Source of the DNA: DATHXC01 sp035459965
Lineage (GTDB): Bacteria > Pseudomonadota > Gammaproteobacteria > Burkholderiales > Methylophilaceae
NCBI GenBank assembly: GCA_035459965.1
Contig: DATHXC010000007.1
Location: forward strand, 434,001-498,000
Reading direction: 5' to 3'
Length of the DNA stretch: 64,000 nucleotides
Shown: positions 35,678-45,174 of the stretch, one piece after another
Position numbering within the stretch: the first letter of the stretch is position 1
Layout: the number at the start of each line of letters is the position of its first letter
Notes under the pieces: generated by a model
What the model was told of the DNA's origin: nothing
Seen by the model: only the letters and a program-made list of their open reading frames with translations
Databases searched by the model: none
Translations under genes and position numbers: made by a program

Positions 35678-36595
35678 TCAAAGAATAATATCCATACCGT
35701 CGTAGGCCACTTCTATGCCATGACGGGTGAGCTCGGCGCGCTCGGCTGAATCTTCCCTTAAAATCGGGTTGGTATTATTGATGTGAATCAACACACGCCG
35801 CGCCTTTGGATATTTGTCCAGCACTTCTATCATGCCACCCTCACCTGATTGCGGGTTGTGGCCAATGTCACGTGCTTTTTTCTTCATCAGGCCCATATCG
35901 ATCATTTCGGTATTGGTCCAGAATGTCCCATCGACCATGATGCAATCCGCCTGCTCAAACAAAGGCGGCAAGTGCGGCTCTATCTCGCCCAACCCTGGAG
36001 AGTAAAAAGCTTTTTTGCCAGTCTTGGTATCTTCAATAAACATACCAATCGTATCCCCAGGGTGCGGGTCATTGCGGTGGGGCGAATATGGTGGCGCTGC
36101 GCTTTTGAGTGCGACTGGGGTAAAGCGCAAATTGGCCGCACCCGGTATCTCGAAAGAAGTCTTGCCATCAGTCGGGATGGCATGATGGTTGATACCACAA
36201 TAATGCCCGAGGATATTAAGTAAAGGATTACCGGTGGTTAAATCCTGATATACCATATCGGTACAGTAAATCTCACGCTTGACGGTACCTTCACGCAACA
36301 TCAACAGCCCTGTGGTGTGGTCAATCTGCGCATCGATCAACACGATACCTACGATGCCGCTATCACGAATGGCCCGGCCCGGTTGCAATGGCGCAAAATC
36401 CTGTATCTGCTGCAAGACATCTGGGGACGCGTTGAACAACACCCAGTTGATGCCATCACCACTCACACAGATAGACGACTGTGTACGTTTTGTGGCCTTG
36501 ATAGTGCCTTTTCTCAATCCATCACAGTTAAAACAATTGCAATTCCACTGAGGAAAACCACCACCTGCTGCTGCGCCTAATACGTGAATATGCAT
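35678..36595 (-). CDS. pqqB: PqqB, metallo-beta-lactamase-fold PQQ biosynthesis protein
   Basis: 305 residues. The N-terminus MHIHVLGAAAGGGFPQWNCNC and QIDHTTGLLMLREG near 90 are PqqB signatures; the DHTTG replaces the canonical HxHxDH of hydrolytic relatives. Proposed to hydroxylate the crosslinked Tyr of processed PqqA. Separated from pqqA by 143 bases that include a terminator. Confidence 0.96.
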   Translation of the reverse strand: MHIHVLGAAAGGGFPQWNCNCFNCDGLRKGTIKATKRTQSSICVSGDGINWVLFNASPDVLQQIQDFAPLQPGRAIRDSGIVGIVLIDAQIDHTTGLLMLREGTVKREIYCTDMVYQDLTTGNPLLNILGHYCGINHHAIPTDGKTSFEIPGAANLRFTPVALKSAAPPYSPHRNDPHPGDTIGMFIEDTKTGKKAFYSPGLGEIEPHLPPLFEQADCIMVDGTFWTNTEMIDMGLMKKKARDIGHNPQSGEGGMIEVLDKYPKARRVLIHINNTNPILREDSAERAELTRHGIEVAYDGMDIIL

Positions 36596-36706
36596 GAAAC
36601 TCTCTTAATCATTAAACTTGCTTAATCATCAAACTTGGGTTGGTAATAATGCGAGTTTATTCTTTAACTATTTAACCTACAAAATATATAAATGGCAAAA
36701 ACAAAA

Positions 36707-36730
36707 ACGGGCCATCTGACGATAGCCCGT
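36707..36730 (-). terminator. Intercistronic terminator between pqqA and pqqB
   Basis: Minus-strand 10-bp stem with one G-U pair (36721-36730 with 36707-36716), four-base loop GTCA, followed by TTTTTGTTTTTG. It begins eight bases after the pqqA stop and should cut transcription of the downstream pqq genes relative to pqqA. Confidence 0.85.
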
Positions 36731-36738
36731 AGAGTTGC

Positions 36739-36810
36739 TTAGCGATTGCAAACGTACATTGTTACTTCAAAGCCGAAACGCATTTCTGTTACTTCTGGTT
36801 TTGTCCACAT
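36739..36810 (-). CDS. pqqA: PQQ precursor peptide PqqA
   Basis: 23-residue peptide too short for usual gene calls. It begins MWTKPEVTEMRFG and contains the conserved FExxxxY core as E15 and Y19, the two residues that become PQQ. AAGGAG stands eight bases before the ATG. First gene of the pqqABCDE operon. Ends MYVCNR, as in other Proteobacteria. Confidence 0.96.
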   Translation of the reverse strand: MWTKPEVTEMRFGFEVTMYVCNR

Positions 36811-36988
36811 AATAGATCTCCTTAGGTTTAAGTTAACAAATACGCCGTTGCTTACAACTTGTTATGCACCTGACGTGCTACGCATTGTCCGCGTCTGGCC
36901 TTGCTTGCAACAGGGCTAAAACATGGAAACTTTACTAAGTATTATCATGAGCACAAGCAACAGCGCATTAAGCTGCGCGGTGCTTATT

Positions 36989-38086
36989 TCACATGACGTC
37001 TTTCAACACCTCCAAGAAGCGTGCGTTTTCGCTAAACAACCCTACGCTGACACGTAAATAATCAGGCAATTCGTAATTGGCAATTGGTCGCACAATCACG
37101 CCTTTTTTCAGCAACTGCTGATAAATGCTGGCAGCCTGGTCGATGCGGAAACTCACGAAGTTGCCGTATGAAGGAATGTATTCCAGGCCCAACTTACTCA
37201 GGCCTTGTGTCAGCTGCGCCATGCCAGCCTGGTTAAGAGCATAAGTACGAGCCACAAAGTCATCGTCAGCCAGCGAGGCTGTAGCTGCGGCCTGCGCCAC
37301 ACTATTCACATTAAATGGCTGACGCACCCGGTTCATCATATCGGCGATTTCAGTTGCAGCCATGCCAAACCCTATGCGCAAGCCAGCCAGGCCATATGCC
37401 TTGGAGAAGGTGCGCGAAATAATCAGGTTGGGGAACTCAGCCAGCCAGCCGATTGCTTCTGATTTATCTACCTGGGACAGATATTCATCATAAGCTTCAT
37501 CGAGTACCACCAGCACCTGCCTGGGTACTTTTTGCAAGAAAGCATACAGCTCATTTTTGGGGATTAGCGTGCCGGTAGGATTATTGGGATTGGCAATAAA
37601 AATCATTTTAGTACGTGGCCTAACCGCTGCCAGCATGGCATCCAGGTCGTGGCCAAAATCCCTGGCCGGCACTACAACACCTTGTGCACCTACCGCCTGT
37701 GTCACCAATGCATAGACGGCAAACGCATGCTTGGAATAAATAGCTTCACTGCCGGGCGTAAGGAACGCACGTGCTGCCAGCTCCAGGATGTCGTTGGAGC
37801 CATTACCAAATACCAGTTGATTGGCTTGCACTGCGAATTTGGCACTGACTGCATCGCGCAGTGCAAAGCTGTTGCCATCAGGGTAGCGCGCAATATCAAG
37901 TAGTGCTTCCTGCATTGCTTCCTGGGCTAACGGGCTCAGCCCTAGCGGATTCTCATTGGATGCAAGCTTAACAATGCTGCTGATATCCAGCCCCATTTCG
38001 CGGGCCAAGTCGCTGATAGGCTTACCTGGCTGATAGGGTGCGATTGAACGAATGTAAGATGGTGCAAGATCGCACAATTGACTCAT
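36989..38086 (-). CDS. hisC: Histidinol-phosphate aminotransferase
   Basis: Transaminates imidazole acetol phosphate to histidinol phosphate; related enzymes also act on phenylpyruvate. 365 residues, fold type I. PLP lysine in SRTFSKAYGLAGLR near residue 226, and NPNNPTG near 168. In Betaproteobacteria this HisC2 form follows pheA and may serve aromatic amino acid synthesis; here it is separated from pheA by a GGDEF gene. Confidence 0.94.
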   Translation of the reverse strand: MSQLCDLAPSYIRSIAPYQPGKPISDLAREMGLDISSIVKLASNENPLGLSPLAQEAMQEALLDIARYPDGNSFALRDAVSAKFAVQANQLVFGNGSNDILELAARAFLTPGSEAIYSKHAFAVYALVTQAVGAQGVVVPARDFGHDLDAMLAAVRPRTKMIFIANPNNPTGTLIPKNELYAFLQKVPRQVLVVLDEAYDEYLSQVDKSEAIGWLAEFPNLIISRTFSKAYGLAGLRIGFGMAATEIADMMNRVRQPFNVNSVAQAAATASLADDDFVARTYALNQAGMAQLTQGLSKLGLEYIPSYGNFVSFRIDQAASIYQQLLKKGVIVRPIANYELPDYLRVSVGLFSENARFLEVLKDVM

Positions 38087-38140
38087 ACTAAACCTCTTAT
38101 AAAATTCTGGTTATTAAGCGCTAGTTAGCTATAAAAACAA

Positions 38141-38158
38141 AAGCGGCTAATGCCGCTT
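38141..38158 (-). terminator. Terminator after the GGDEF gene
   Basis: AAGCGGC-TAAT-GCCGCTT followed on the minus strand by TTTTGTTTTT. It lies upstream of hisC, indicating hisC has its own promoter. Confidence 0.8.
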
Positions 38159-38220
38159 CATTATCATAATTTTACCACCAAGTTATTACCACCATGGATA
38201 GGCCTCATTGAATAGGCTGG

Positions 38221-39372
38221 CTAACTGCGCGGCTGCAAGGCCTTTTTGCGGCGCTTCTTATTTTCATACATTGCATGGTCAGCCCGGCGAATTACGTCAA
38301 TCGCACTGGCGTTGGGGTACGGAAACAGGCAGATACCGATACTGGTAGAAACTGTGACTGAAGTTGGCAGGTTGGGAATATTCAACGGGTTTTCGATTTG
38401 CTCCTGCAGCTTTAGTGCTAGCGCTTCGGCAGCCTCCAGGCTATTGATATCCTGTGCGAGTACAAAAAACTCATCCCCTCCTAAGCGACATAAGGTATCC
38501 ACTTCACGCGTCGCATTACTGAGCCTCAATGCAGCCTCCTGCAGCACCAGATCACCTATTTGGTGACCATAGGTATCGTTGATGGGCTTGAATCTGTCGA
38601 GATCCAGAAACAGGCCTGCACATACCTGGTTATTACGGATTGAATATTGAATGGCCTGCTCAATACGATCATGCAACAGCTCACGATTCGGCAAGCCGGT
38701 TAGCCGATCATGTAATGCACGTTCGTGTTGCAAGTGGCGTTCGGTATCCAGCTCTTTTTCACGCAGGAATAATATCCGATTCTGTTTTTCACCGGTATAG
38801 CTGGTAAACCCGCCCAGTATATTGGCGGTCGCGATGAAAAAATCATAACTGAGCAGCGTCCACGTTGGCAGTTGATAGAACATAACGTTAAAAATAGCCA
38901 GCAGGAATATGCCAACTGCGGTGGAATAAACAAAGCGCATGCCGGAAAAATAATGGCACCAGAACGTAATCTGGATCAATCCTACATAGAACAGGCTGAT
39001 GGCCGCCGGGGGCAGATAGATCATCTTGCCTAACAGGCCAATGCCCGCAAAAAAACCTGCAATAAACAATAAGGGCTGGTTCAGTCGGGAGAACGTGGGG
39101 GTATAGGTCAGCGCGAAAACCGAGAATGCAATCATCAGCGCCATCACATGCAGGTAAAGGGCTTTGATGAAATCTTGGCTGGGAATGAACAGGTAATCCA
39201 TGAGCCCGTATGAGCCGTAAAGTACGCCGCCAACCAGCAATGCTAGCCTGGCTTGGCGCCGCAAGCGTACCAGGTCATGCTCGCGAAAATAGCCTTCCAG
39301 CTGCGCGTCATTGAACGTGAGTGTTGACCGGTCTAGTTCTGCTGCTTCAAGCATTTGTTGACTGATAGGCAT
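38221..39372 (-). CDS. Membrane-bound diguanylate cyclase (GGDEF)
   Basis: 383 residues. About five to six hydrophobic segments between 40 and 185 form a membrane sensor, then a GGDEF domain from about 215. Active-site motif LGGDEF is intact near residue 294; the RxxD inhibitory site is not obvious. Expected to make cyclic di-GMP. The N-terminal half has no recognised sensory domain. It sits between pheA and hisC, breaking a conserved gene order. Confidence 0.9.
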   Translation of the reverse strand: MPISQQMLEAAELDRSTLTFNDAQLEGYFREHDLVRLRRQARLALLVGGVLYGSYGLMDYLFIPSQDFIKALYLHVMALMIAFSVFALTYTPTFSRLNQPLLFIAGFFAGIGLLGKMIYLPPAAISLFYVGLIQITFWCHYFSGMRFVYSTAVGIFLLAIFNVMFYQLPTWTLLSYDFFIATANILGGFTSYTGEKQNRILFLREKELDTERHLQHERALHDRLTGLPNRELLHDRIEQAIQYSIRNNQVCAGLFLDLDRFKPINDTYGHQIGDLVLQEAALRLSNATREVDTLCRLGGDEFFVLAQDINSLEAAEALALKLQEQIENPLNIPNLPTSVTVSTSIGICLFPYPNASAIDVIRRADHAMYENKKRRKKALQPRS

Positions 39373-39435
39373 CGTTTTAGGACCAAGTTAATGCTGCCAC
39401 AGCGATGCGGCAACGACTCACCTCAATAAATTACA

Positions 39436-40545
39436 TCATATAACTGCTACGGGATAAGAACCGAGAACCTTGAGGAAAGAAGCACGTTGTTGTAACTCGG
39501 CCAGGGCACTGGCCACGTTGGCATCCTGATGATGTCCCTCTATATCGACAAAGAACACATATTCCCACATACCAATTTTAGATGGACGCGACTCCAGCTT
39601 GGTCATGCTGACTTTATGCTGGGCCAATGGCTCCAACAATGCAACAACCGCACCCGGTACATTTTGTGCAGCAATGACCAGGGAAGTTTTATCCTTGCCC
39701 GAGGCTGCCACATCATGTGCGGACAACACCAGAAAACGCGTAGTGTTTTTAGGATCATCTTCAATATTGGTCGCCAGAATATTGAGATTGAACAGCTCTG
39801 CAGCGCGGCTACTGGCAATCGCTGCTGAATCGTGTCCAGTTGAATTTTGCGTAGTTGAATCATGTATAGCTGAATCGGATTCCGAAACCAGTTTAGCCGC
39901 CTCAGCATTGCTTGCAACCGCTTCACGGTTGACCTTGGGCAGATTGATATTCAGCCACTCATGGCATTGTGACAATGACTGCGAATGTGCATACACACTT
40001 TTAATCTTGCTGATGTCATCTACATTGGAAACCAGGTTGTGGTGAACCGGCAGCTTGATTTCGCCGCAGATATTCAGGTTAGTCGCCATCAGCAAATCCA
40101 ACGTGCGCCCTACCGCACCCTCTGTAGAATTCTCGACCGGCACCACGCCATAATCTACCGCGCCGGATTCGACCATGCGAAATACTTCATCTATCGAGCC
40201 ACACTGCACGGGAGCAGACAATCCGCCAAACTGCTTGTTGGCAGCTTCTTCGCTAAAGGTACCCAGTGGTCCCAGAAAGGCGACCGATAGCTCTTTCTCA
40301 AGCGCACGGCAATTAGACATCACAGCCCTGAATATTGCGGTTACTGCCTCACCAGACAAGGGACCGCCGTTATGCTCCATGAGTCTGCGCAACACTTGAG
40401 CTTCGCGCTCAGGCCGGTATATGGGGCCACCATTCTTGAGGTTACCGATTTCACGTGCATGCTTGGCACGCTCATTCACCAGCTTGAGCAGTTGCTCATC
40501 GATGGCATCAATCTGGTCACGGTGTTGTTTGAGGATATCGCTCAT
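39436..40545 (-). CDS. pheA: Chorismate mutase/prephenate dehydratase
   Basis: Bifunctional P-protein making phenylpyruvate. 369 residues: chorismate mutase about 1-85 (RDQIDAIDEQLLKLVNERA), prephenate dehydratase from about 93 (FLGPLGTFSEEAA) and an ACT domain with the ESRPSKIGMWEY phenylalanine-binding motif near 320. Residues about 221-241 are an extra Asp/Ser/Thr-rich stretch created by four 15-bp repeats, where relatives have a short AAIAS-type turn. The frame stays open, so the enzyme is probably functional. Lies downstream of serC. Confidence 0.94.
   Translation of the reverse strand: MSDILKQHRDQIDAIDEQLLKLVNERAKHAREIGNLKNGGPIYRPEREAQVLRRLMEHNGGPLSGEAVTAIFRAVMSNCRALEKELSVAFLGPLGTFSEEAANKQFGGLSAPVQCGSIDEVFRMVESGAVDYGVVPVENSTEGAVGRTLDLLMATNLNICGEIKLPVHHNLVSNVDDISKIKSVYAHSQSLSQCHEWLNINLPKVNREAVASNAEAAKLVSESDSAIHDSTTQNSTGHDSAAIASSRAAELFNLNILATNIEDDPKNTTRFLVLSAHDVAASGKDKTSLVIAAQNVPGAVVALLEPLAQHKVSMTKLESRPSKIGMWEYVFFVDIEGHHQDANVASALAELQQRASFLKVLGSYPVAVI
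39824..39883. repeat. Four 15-bp tandem repeats inside pheA
   Basis: Units 39824-39838, 39839-39853, 39854-39868 and 39869-39883 share the core G(C/T)TGAAT(C/T). They encode pentapeptides ESDSA, IHDST, TQNST and GHDSA on the minus strand. Divergence among units indicates an old expansion. Confidence 0.85.
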
Positions 40546-40581
40546 TAAATCGCTCTAAATATTTCCGGCTTATGCCCTGTA

Positions 40582-41664
40582 TTAGGTATTAGCACGCTCA
40601 AAATCCTGCATAAAAGCCACCAGCGCCTGCACACCCTCTATAGGCATTGCATTGTAGATAGAAGCACGCATACCACCTACCAGCTTATGCCCCTTCAGCT
40701 GCAATAAGCCCTGCTGTTGTGCCTGCTTGAGGAATGCATCATCCAGTGACTTGTCTTTTAAAGTGAACGGCACATTCATGCGTGAGCGGTTTTCAATATC
40801 AATCGGCGAGTTGTAAAACGCCGAACTATCCAGATAATCGTACAATAATCTGGACTTGGCAATATTGGCCTGCTCCATGGCAGCCAGACCACCCTTGGCT
40901 TTCACCAGCTTGAATACCAGCCCAGCGATATACATGGCATAGGTAGGTGGCGTGTTATACATGGAATCGTTGTCCGCATGCACCTTGTAGTCGAACATGG
41001 TCGGTGTGCCGGGAATCGTCTGGCCGATCAGGTCATCACGCACGATAACGATGGTTAATCCGGCAGGGCCGATATTCTTCTGGGCACCCGCATAAATCAC
41101 CCCGTATTTACTCACATCGACTGGCCGTGACAGGATGTGGGAAGACATATCACACACCAGAGGCACATCGCCGGTATCGGGAGTCTCAAATATCTCTACC
41201 CCACCGATGGTTTCATTCGAGGTGAAATGCACATAAGCCGCGTCTTTATTAAGCTGCCAGCGATCCTGCCTGGGTGCATAGGTGAAATTACGATCAGCAG
41301 AAGATGCCGCCACATTCACGTTGCAATAACGCTTGCCCTCATCAATGGCTTTTTGTGACCAGATGCCAGTGTTGATATAATCTGCCGCGGTTTTAGCACG
41401 TAACAGATTCATCGGCACCATCGAAAACTGGCTATGCGCGCCACCCTGCAGAAACAGCACCTTATAGTTTTTAGGCACTGCCATCAGCTCACGAAAATCA
41501 GCCTCCATCTCGGCGGCAATGCTCATGAATTCCTTGCCGCGGTGGCTCATCTCCATAATCGACATGCCGGAGCCGCGCCAATCCATCATTTCGTCGCGAG
41601 CTTGTTCCAGCACCTCTTTAGGCAAGACCGCTGGCCCGGCTGAGAAATTGTAAATCTGGGTCAT
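40582..41664 (-). CDS. serC: Phosphoserine aminotransferase
   Basis: Converts 3-phosphohydroxypyruvate and glutamate to phosphoserine; in a methylotroph using the ribulose monophosphate cycle it is purely biosynthetic. 360 residues from ATG 41664 (MTQIYNFSAGPAVLP, the universal SerC start). Longer readings run into gyrA. PLP lysine in YAGAQKNIGPAGL near 195. Starts four bases after the gyrA stop. Confidence 0.95.
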   Translation of the reverse strand: MTQIYNFSAGPAVLPKEVLEQARDEMMDWRGSGMSIMEMSHRGKEFMSIAAEMEADFRELMAVPKNYKVLFLQGGAHSQFSMVPMNLLRAKTAADYINTGIWSQKAIDEGKRYCNVNVAASSADRNFTYAPRQDRWQLNKDAAYVHFTSNETIGGVEIFETPDTGDVPLVCDMSSHILSRPVDVSKYGVIYAGAQKNIGPAGLTIVIVRDDLIGQTIPGTPTMFDYKVHADNDSMYNTPPTYAMYIAGLVFKLVKAKGGLAAMEQANIAKSRLLYDYLDSSAFYNSPIDIENRSRMNVPFTLKDKSLDDAFLKQAQQQGLLQLKGHKLVGGMRASIYNAMPIEGVQALVAFMQDFERANT

Positions 41665-41668
41665 GCCT

Positions 41669-44230
41669 TTATTCCTTGGGAAGCTCTTCACTATCATCGT
41701 CAGTTTCAACGACTTTTTCCAGGCCTGATAGTTTCTCACCCTCACCCAGGTTAATCAGTGTCACGCCTTGTGTGGCACGACCCAGCTCGCGGATCTCCTT
41801 GACACGGGTGCGAATCAGCACGCCACCAGTAGTGATCAGCATGATTTCATCTTCATCATTCACCAGGCGCGCAGCAACGACCAGGCCGTTACGATCGCTG
41901 GTAGCAATCGCCTTCACACCCTGGGTAGCGCGACCAGAATGGCGGAAATCAGAAAGCACGGTGCGCTTGCCATAACCATTTTCGGTCGCGACCAGCACTG
42001 TTTGCTTATCATCGGCTGCGATCAGCAGTGAGATCACCTGCTGCTTGGCTTGCAGTTTCATACCACGCACACCGCGGGTATTACGGCCCATCGGACGTAC
42101 ATCTTCTTCATCGAACCAGACGGCCTTGCCACCGTTGGAGACCAGCACAATGTCGCTCTCACCATCAGTAATTTCGGCACCGATCAGCACGTCACCATCA
42201 TCCAGATTAATGGCAATAATGCCGGACTTACGTGGGTTGGAGAACTCAACCAGCGCGGTTTTCTTGACTGTACCCTTGGCAGTCGCCATGAAGATGAAGT
42301 GATTTTCATCGAATGCTTTCACTGGCAGGATGGCGTTAATTTTTTCGCCTTCTTCCAACGGGAACAGGTTGACGATAGGCTTGCCACGGCTGATGCGGCT
42401 ACCCTGTGGCACTTCATAGACCTTGAGCCAATAGACACGGCCGCGGCTTGAGAAGCACAGGATGTAGTCGTGGGTATTGGCCACGAACATCTTGTCGATA
42501 AAGTCATCTTCCTTGGTCGCGGTAGCCTGTTTGCCACGGCCGCCGCGTTTCTGTGCACGGTACTCTTCCAGCGGCTGTGATTTCACATAACCGGTGTGTG
42601 AGAGTGTCACCACCACGTCTTGTGGCGTAATCAGGTCTTCCAGTGATAGATCCTGCGCATTGTGTACAATCTCGCTACGGCGTTTATCGCCAAACTGCTG
42701 ACGTATTGCGGCTAGCTCATCCACAATCATCTGCGTCACTCGGCTGGGTGTTGCCAGAATATCCAGCAAGTCGGTGATGACATCCATCACTTCTTTGTAT
42801 TCATTAACGATCTTGTCTTGCTCAAGGCCAGTCAGGCGTTGCAAGCGCATCTGCAGGATTTCCTGCGCCTGCACATCTGACAGCTTGTAACCGTTTGGCG
42901 TCAGTCCAAAATCTACCGACAAGCCATCTGGACGCGAAGCCTCCATGGCGGCACGCTTGAGCATTTCCTCCACCACTGGCGAAGTCCATACCTTGGCCAT
43001 CAGGTCTTTCTTGGCTTCTGGGGGCGTTGGTGCCGCTTTGATCAGCGCAATCATCTCATCCACATTAGCCAGCGCCACTGCCAGGCCTTCCAGCACATGA
43101 CCACGCTCACGCGCCTTGCGCAACTCGAATACGGTACGGCGGGTAATAACTTCGCGGCGATGACGCAGGAAAGCTTCCAGCATCTGCTTAAGATTAAGCA
43201 GGCGTGGCTGCCCATCCAGCAAGGCCACCATATTCATGCCAAAGGTATCTTGCAACTGGGTTTGCTTATAGAGGTTATTCAGGATCACTTCTGGCACTTC
43301 ACCGCGCTTGAGCTCAATCACCACGCGCATACCGGATTTGTCTGACTCATCGCGCAGGTCGGAAATGCCTTCAATTTTCTTTTCGTTGACCAGCTCGGCG
43401 ATCTTCTCGACGAAAGTCTTTTTATTCACTTGGTATGGCAGTTCGTCCACGATCAGTGACTGACGGCCACCCTTGTCCATATCTTCTACGTGCGTTCGTC
43501 CGCGCATTACCACGCGGCCACGGCCAGTGCGGTAGCCTTCTTTCACACCGATGGTGCCGTAAATAATACCGGCTGTCGGGAAATCAGGCGCCGGCACAAT
43601 CTCGATCAATTCATCTATCGTTGTATCAGGATTTTGCAGCAGCACCAGGCAGGCATCGACCACTTCGTTCAGATTATGCGGCGGGATATTGGTGGCCATG
43701 CCCACGGCGATCCCTGAGCTGCCATTAATCAGCAGATTAGGAATACGCGCAGGCATGATCAGCGGTTCGTGCTCGGAACCATCGTAGTTAGGCCCGAAAT
43801 CAACGGTTTCTTTATCCAGGTCGGCCAGCAGTTCGTGGGCGATACGCGCCATACGGATTTCGGTATATCGCATCGCCGCCGCGTTATCGCCATCGACCGA
43901 ACCAAAGTTACCCTGACCATCTACCAGCATATAGCGTAGAGAGAAATCCTGCGCCATACGCACGATGGTGTCATATACCGCAGTGTCGCCGTGTGGGTGA
44001 TATTTACCGATCACATCGCCGACGATACGGGCTGATTTCTTGTAAGCGCGATTCCAGTCATTGCTAAGTTCGTGCATGGCAAACAGTACGCGTCTGTGCA
44101 CGGGCTTGAGGCCATCACGTACATCAGGTAATGCGCGACCCACAATCACGCTCATGGCGTAATCGAGATAAGAACGGCGCATCTCATCTTCAAGGCTGAT
44201 AGGGAGGGTTTCTTTTGCGAATTGATCCAT
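41669..44230 (-). CDS. gyrA: DNA gyrase subunit A
   Basis: 853 residues. Catalytic tyrosine Y122 in AMRYTEIRM, same number as in E. coli. In the quinolone-resistance region residues are T83 and D87; threonine at 83 is the natural state in several Proteobacteria and is not evidence of resistance. GyrA-box QKRGGRGKQ near 560 and C-terminal beta-pinwheel repeats follow, with an acidic tail. First gene of the gyrA-serC-pheA run. Confidence 0.98.
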   Translation of the reverse strand: MDQFAKETLPISLEDEMRRSYLDYAMSVIVGRALPDVRDGLKPVHRRVLFAMHELSNDWNRAYKKSARIVGDVIGKYHPHGDTAVYDTIVRMAQDFSLRYMLVDGQGNFGSVDGDNAAAMRYTEIRMARIAHELLADLDKETVDFGPNYDGSEHEPLIMPARIPNLLINGSSGIAVGMATNIPPHNLNEVVDACLVLLQNPDTTIDELIEIVPAPDFPTAGIIYGTIGVKEGYRTGRGRVVMRGRTHVEDMDKGGRQSLIVDELPYQVNKKTFVEKIAELVNEKKIEGISDLRDESDKSGMRVVIELKRGEVPEVILNNLYKQTQLQDTFGMNMVALLDGQPRLLNLKQMLEAFLRHRREVITRRTVFELRKARERGHVLEGLAVALANVDEMIALIKAAPTPPEAKKDLMAKVWTSPVVEEMLKRAAMEASRPDGLSVDFGLTPNGYKLSDVQAQEILQMRLQRLTGLEQDKIVNEYKEVMDVITDLLDILATPSRVTQMIVDELAAIRQQFGDKRRSEIVHNAQDLSLEDLITPQDVVVTLSHTGYVKSQPLEEYRAQKRGGRGKQATATKEDDFIDKMFVANTHDYILCFSSRGRVYWLKVYEVPQGSRISRGKPIVNLFPLEEGEKINAILPVKAFDENHFIFMATAKGTVKKTALVEFSNPRKSGIIAINLDDGDVLIGAEITDGESDIVLVSNGGKAVWFDEEDVRPMGRNTRGVRGMKLQAKQQVISLLIAADDKQTVLVATENGYGKRTVLSDFRHSGRATQGVKAIATSDRNGLVVAARLVNDEDEIMLITTGGVLIRTRVKEIRELGRATQGVTLINLGEGEKLSGLEKVVETDDDSEELPKE

Positions 44231-44505
44231 TATTTTATTGATCCGTATCTGGGTAAAGCCTGGCGACTAAAATGACTTAAAAAGGCGATATCTAAAGCCT
44301 AGATTTTAACATGATAAGCGCCTCAAATCATGCATCACGAACACACTGTTATTGCCTGGCCCATATACTAAAATTCGAGTTGCTTAATTCCAGCTCATAG
44401 CCACAATGCATCAAGTCGATTGTAAAATTTAATTAGAAATTTACTTTAGGTTGATTTACCCTATGAGAGTTATCAATACGATATTCATAACCAAGGAGAT
44501 TTAAC

Positions 44506-45108
44506 ATGGCTGTATTAGTCGGCAAAGCCGCCCCGGATTTCACCGCAGCAGCGGTATTAGGTGACAATAGCATCAAGGAAGATTTCAACCTGGCCTCTTA
44601 CATCAAGGGCAAGGCAGCCGCGATCTTCTTTTACCCACTGGACTTTACTTTCGTTTGCCCTTCTGAACTGATCGCATTCGACCACCGTCTTGAAGAGTTC
44701 AAAAAACGTGGCGTTGAGGTCATAGGCGTATCTATCGACTCACACTTCACGCACTTGGCATGGAAAAATACCCCAGTGAACAATGGCGGCATTGGCAAGG
44801 TTGGTTACCCGCTGGTTGCTGACATTAAGCATGAAATTGTCAAAGCCTATGATGTAGAAGCTGAAGGTGGCGTGGCCTATCGCGGCACCTTCCTCATCAA
44901 CAAGGCTGGCGTAATTGTTCACCAGATCGTGAATGACTTGCCACTGGGCCGTGATATTGATGAGTTGTTACGCGTCGTTGATGCGCTTCAGTTCTTTGAA
45001 GAACATGGCGAAGTATGCCCAGCTGGCTGGAACAAAGGCAAGCCTGGCATGGATGCTTCAACCGAAGGCGTGGCCAAATACCTGGCCAGCAACGCAGACA
45101 AACTCTAA
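44506..45108 (+). CDS. Typical 2-Cys peroxiredoxin (AhpC/TSA family)
   Basis: Reduces hydrogen peroxide and organic peroxides. 200 residues. Peroxidatic C51 in DFTFVCPSE and resolving cysteine near 171 in EVCPAGW. AAGGAGAT precedes the ATG. Monocistronic with a strong terminator. No oxyR or ahpF is adjacent, so thioredoxin is the likely reductant. Confidence 0.95.
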   Translation: MAVLVGKAAPDFTAAAVLGDNSIKEDFNLASYIKGKAAAIFFYPLDFTFVCPSELIAFDHRLEEFKKRGVEVIGVSIDSHFTHLAWKNTPVNNGGIGKVGYPLVADIKHEIVKAYDVEAEGGVAYRGTFLINKAGVIVHQIVNDLPLGRDIDELLRVVDALQFFEEHGEVCPAGWNKGKPGMDASTEGVAKYLASNADKL

Positions 45109-45133
45109 ATCCGAATAGCTAGCTGTATCAATT

Positions 45134-45159
45134 AAAAACGGGGCTTAGGCCCCGTTTTT
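45134..45159. terminator. Bidirectional terminator after the peroxiredoxin gene
   Basis: AAAAACGGGGC-TTAG-GCCCCGTTTTT, a perfect 11-bp stem with terminal A and T runs, between convergent genes. Confidence 0.95.
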
Positions 45160-45174
45160 ATTACTGCCTGATGA

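Noticed and set aside
41880..44230. Fluoroquinolone-resistance substitution in GyrA (T83)
   Set aside because: Threonine at this position is the natural residue in several Proteobacteria, D87 is unchanged, and there is no reference for this species.
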